Source of the DNA: DSNY01 sp037446035
GTDB lineage: Bacteria; Pseudomonadota; Gammaproteobacteria; Burkholderiales; Burkholderiaceae_F
NCBI GenBank assembly: GCA_037446035.1
Contig: JBBIJJ010000189.1
Span: 1-7,004 of the forward strand
Length of the DNA: 7,004 nt
Direction: 5' to 3'
Below the pieces are notes generated by a model. That model was not told where the DNA came from, made no database searches, and saw nothing but the letters and a program-made list of their open reading frames with translations. Positions 5,910-7,004 of this stretch are shown piece after piece (positions within the stretch are counted from its first letter, which is position 1; every line of letters begins with the position of its first letter). The position numbers and the translations under genes are program-made.

Positions 5910-5969
5910 GCGAGCGCCGGCGCGTCGCGCATTCGCGGGCGTCGATGCGTGCGAGCCGCCGGCGCTCGC
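5910..5969. promoter_or_regulatory. Perfect 13-bp inverted repeat between divergent genes
   Basis: GCGAGCGCCGGCG (5910-5922) and CGCCGGCGCTCGC (5957-5969) are exact reverse complements with a 34-base spacer. They sit in the 150-base region between the start of the minus-strand exported-protein gene (5852) and the NAD(P)-binding gene (6003). The arms could be a shared operator pair or a hairpin. I cannot see a matching -35/-10 set, and a G+C-rich background raises the odds of chance pairing. Confidence 0.35.
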
Positions 5970-6002
5970 CGCCGCGCGCCGGGCTGTTAACCTCGCGCCG
6001 CC

Positions 6003-6746
6003 ATGCCGGATGCGTCATCGGTCGAGTCCGCCATCGCCGCCGAGCGCGCCGGCAACGTGCGTACGGCCAACGGCGCACGCAGCGCGCTCGCGCTCGGCAT
6101 GGTCGGCGCGCTCGGCGAAGAACTGCTCGCGCTGCTGGTCGCATCGAGCGAATACCGCGTCGTGCACGTCGGCGTCAAACAGCCGATCGGCTCTGCCGCG
6201 GCGCGGTTCCGTCCATGGGTCATCGGCCAGGGCGTGGTCGTCGCCGACGATGCTTACGTCTGCCTTGCTGGCCCCGAGACCTTCGTTCCCGCCGGCTCGC
6301 CGCTGCGCGCGTTCGCGCCGGCCGAACTGCTCGCGGCCGCGCGCATCGCGCGCGACTGCGGCGCACGGCGCCTCGTCGTCGTCGCCCCGCTCGATGCACT
6401 GTTGCAGATGAGCGCGGCGGCGGCGACGATCGCCAGCGCCGACGAAGTCGAACTCGCGCGCATGGGATTCGAATCGGTGCTGATCGTGCGCCCGACCGCG
6501 GCCGACGACACGCGGGCCGCGGGCGGCTGGATCGCCGGGCTCGTCCGCGCCGCGGGCCGCGCGCTCGCCGACATCATGCTGCCGCCGTACGCGCGTGCGC
6601 TGTCGGCGAAGTCCGCCGCACGCGCGATCGTCGAGGCCGCCCGCACCGCGCGCCCCGGCGTCACCGTGCTCGGCGCGCGCGAACTGCTCGCGATCGTCGA
6701 AGCGAAGTGGCCGCAGCTTGCGCCGAAGCACCGCAAGCTGCGCTGA
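6003..6746 (+). CDS. NAD(P)-binding Rossmann-fold protein, atypical SDR type
   Basis: This 247-residue protein has the plan of atypical short-chain dehydrogenase-like proteins (NAD(P)H-binding, HTATIP2/YbjT-like). ARSALALGMVGALGEELLALL (26-46) holds the dinucleotide motif G32-x-x-G35-x-x-G38. The second strand is YRVVHVGVKQP (51-61). Later come a helix and strand AAARIARDCGARRLVVVAP (111-129), the family-like SVLIVRPT (158-165) and a C-terminal segment LPPYARALSAKSAARAIVEAA (193-213). The catalytic YxxxK of classical SDRs is not evident, so it may bind a cofactor without classical dehydrogenase activity. An in-frame TAA at 5988-5990 limits the start: ATG 6003 is the first codon available, but no Shine-Dalgarno lies before it. 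GTG 6057 would begin eight residues before the first strand and is an alternative. A palindromic repeat follows the stop. Confidence 0.82.
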   Translation: MPDASSVESAIAAERAGNVRTANGARSALALGMVGALGEELLALLVASSEYRVVHVGVKQPIGSAAARFRPWVIGQGVVVADDAYVCLAGPETFVPAGSPLRAFAPAELLAAARIARDCGARRLVVVAPLDALLQMSAAAATIASADEVELARMGFESVLIVRPTAADDTRAAGGWIAGLVRAAGRALADIMLPPYARALSAKSAARAIVEAARTARPGVTVLGARELLAIVEAKWPQLAPKHRKLR

Positions 6747-6754
6747 TCGGGACG

Positions 6755-6840
6755 ATTCGAACACCGAGAAACCGAGCACACCGAGAACGGCCGAATGTCC
6801 TTAGTCTTCCGTCCGTGTCCTCCGTGTCTCCGTGTTGAAT
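6755..6840. repeat. Imperfect long palindrome of 'accgag/cggag' units
   Basis: The left arm (6755-6790, beginning ATTCGAACACCGAG) pairs imperfectly with the right arm (about 6808-6840, ending CTCCGTGTTGAAT), with roughly three quarters of positions complementary. Each arm is itself a run of short repeats: three CCGAG units on the left and four CCGTG units on the right. Similar 'ACGGAGACACGGAG' palindromes recur in the intergenic DNA of many bacteria. It starts eight bases after the NAD(P)-binding gene stop and could fold as a hairpin that ends or protects that transcript, though no T-run follows. Confidence 0.65.
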
Positions 6841-6887
6841 TGTTGAGCCTTACAAGTCCTTGTGACACGTGCCAACCGTCCGGCGCC

Positions 6888-7004
6888 CTCAGAAGGTGTG
6901 AATCTTTCTGCTGCGCGGCCCGCTGGCGTCGTTGCGCGCTGCTCGGGCCTCGCCTATCTACTTGATATGTCTCGGCCCTGCGGCTGCGTGCGCCTAGCCA
7001 GCGG
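6888..7004 (-). repeat. 117-bp dispersed intergenic repeat, copy B (reaches window edge)
   Basis: The reverse complement of this stretch aligns without gaps to 3545-3661, with about 99 of 117 bases identical. Conserved blocks fall at 6968-6991, 6947-6958, 6925-6937 and 6897-6904. The element may continue past base 7004. Upstream of it, 6841-6887 shows only a small hairpin (ACAAG, TC, CTTGT at 6852-6863) and a CACGTG palindrome. I see no gene in 6747-7004. Confidence 0.85.

Noticed and set aside
4689..5990. 433-residue plus-strand frame overlapping DUF547 and the exported-protein gene
   Set aside because: It is Arg/Ala-rich, has no motif and spans a convergent gene junction; it is a frame shadow.
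4462..6144. 560-residue open frame on the minus strand
   Set aside because: It crosses the DUF547 gene, the exported-protein gene (in a different frame) and the start of the NAD(P)-binding gene; its composition is typical of a shadow frame.
3545..7004. Composite transposon bounded by the 117-bp repeats
   Set aside because: No transposase or target duplication is visible, the copies are only about 85% identical, and base composition of the bracketed genes matches the rest of the window.

Overview
The window is very G+C-rich, and its genes show strong third-position G/C preference. Protein similarities recalled from memory and the style of the intergenic repeats suggest a betaproteobacterium, probably Burkholderiales or a relative. 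No rRNA, tRNA, CRISPR array, transposase, integrase or phage gene is visible. This looks like chromosomal sequence with dispersed small repeats in the gaps.

Layout. (1) Positions 1-1026 hold the 3' part of a metallophosphoesterase-like gene whose beginning lies off the left edge; its last codons run into a G+C-rich inverted-repeat element (985-1073). (2) Positions 1196-3433 hold a large gene with a textbook ribosome site. It fuses an N-terminal TVP38/TMEM64 (DedA-superfamily) membrane domain to a complete FAD-dependent pyridine nucleotide-disulfide oxidoreductase of the mercuric-reductase/dihydrolipoamide-dehydrogenase class. (3) The 300-base gap 3434-3733 carries no gene but holds a 117-bp dispersed repeat and a decayed arm of the 985-1073 element. 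(4) Positions 3734-5430 hold two genes 17 bases apart, probably one transcript: a permuted NlpC/P60 (YiiX/YebB-like) cysteine hydrolase and an exported DUF547 protein. (5) Positions 5454-5852 on the minus strand encode a small exported protein of unknown function, convergent with the DUF547 gene. (6) Positions 6003-6746 encode an atypical-SDR-like NAD(P)-binding protein, divergent from the previous gene across a 150-base region that contains a perfect 13-bp inverted repeat. (7) Positions 6747-7004 have no gene. They hold an imperfect palindrome of 'accgag/cggag' units and a second copy of the 117-bp repeat in the opposite orientation.

How the genes may work together: the only strong linkage is the hydrolase-DUF547 pair. 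The membrane flavoprotein, the DUF547 protein and the exported protein are all envelope-related, which hints at redox or envelope maintenance, but nothing here fixes a substrate. The observations most worth a second look are the two inverted 117-bp repeats bracketing four genes, the metallophosphoesterase that has lost the ligands of only one of its two metal sites, and the flavoprotein fusion with a MerA-like Tyr in place of the usual catalytic His.
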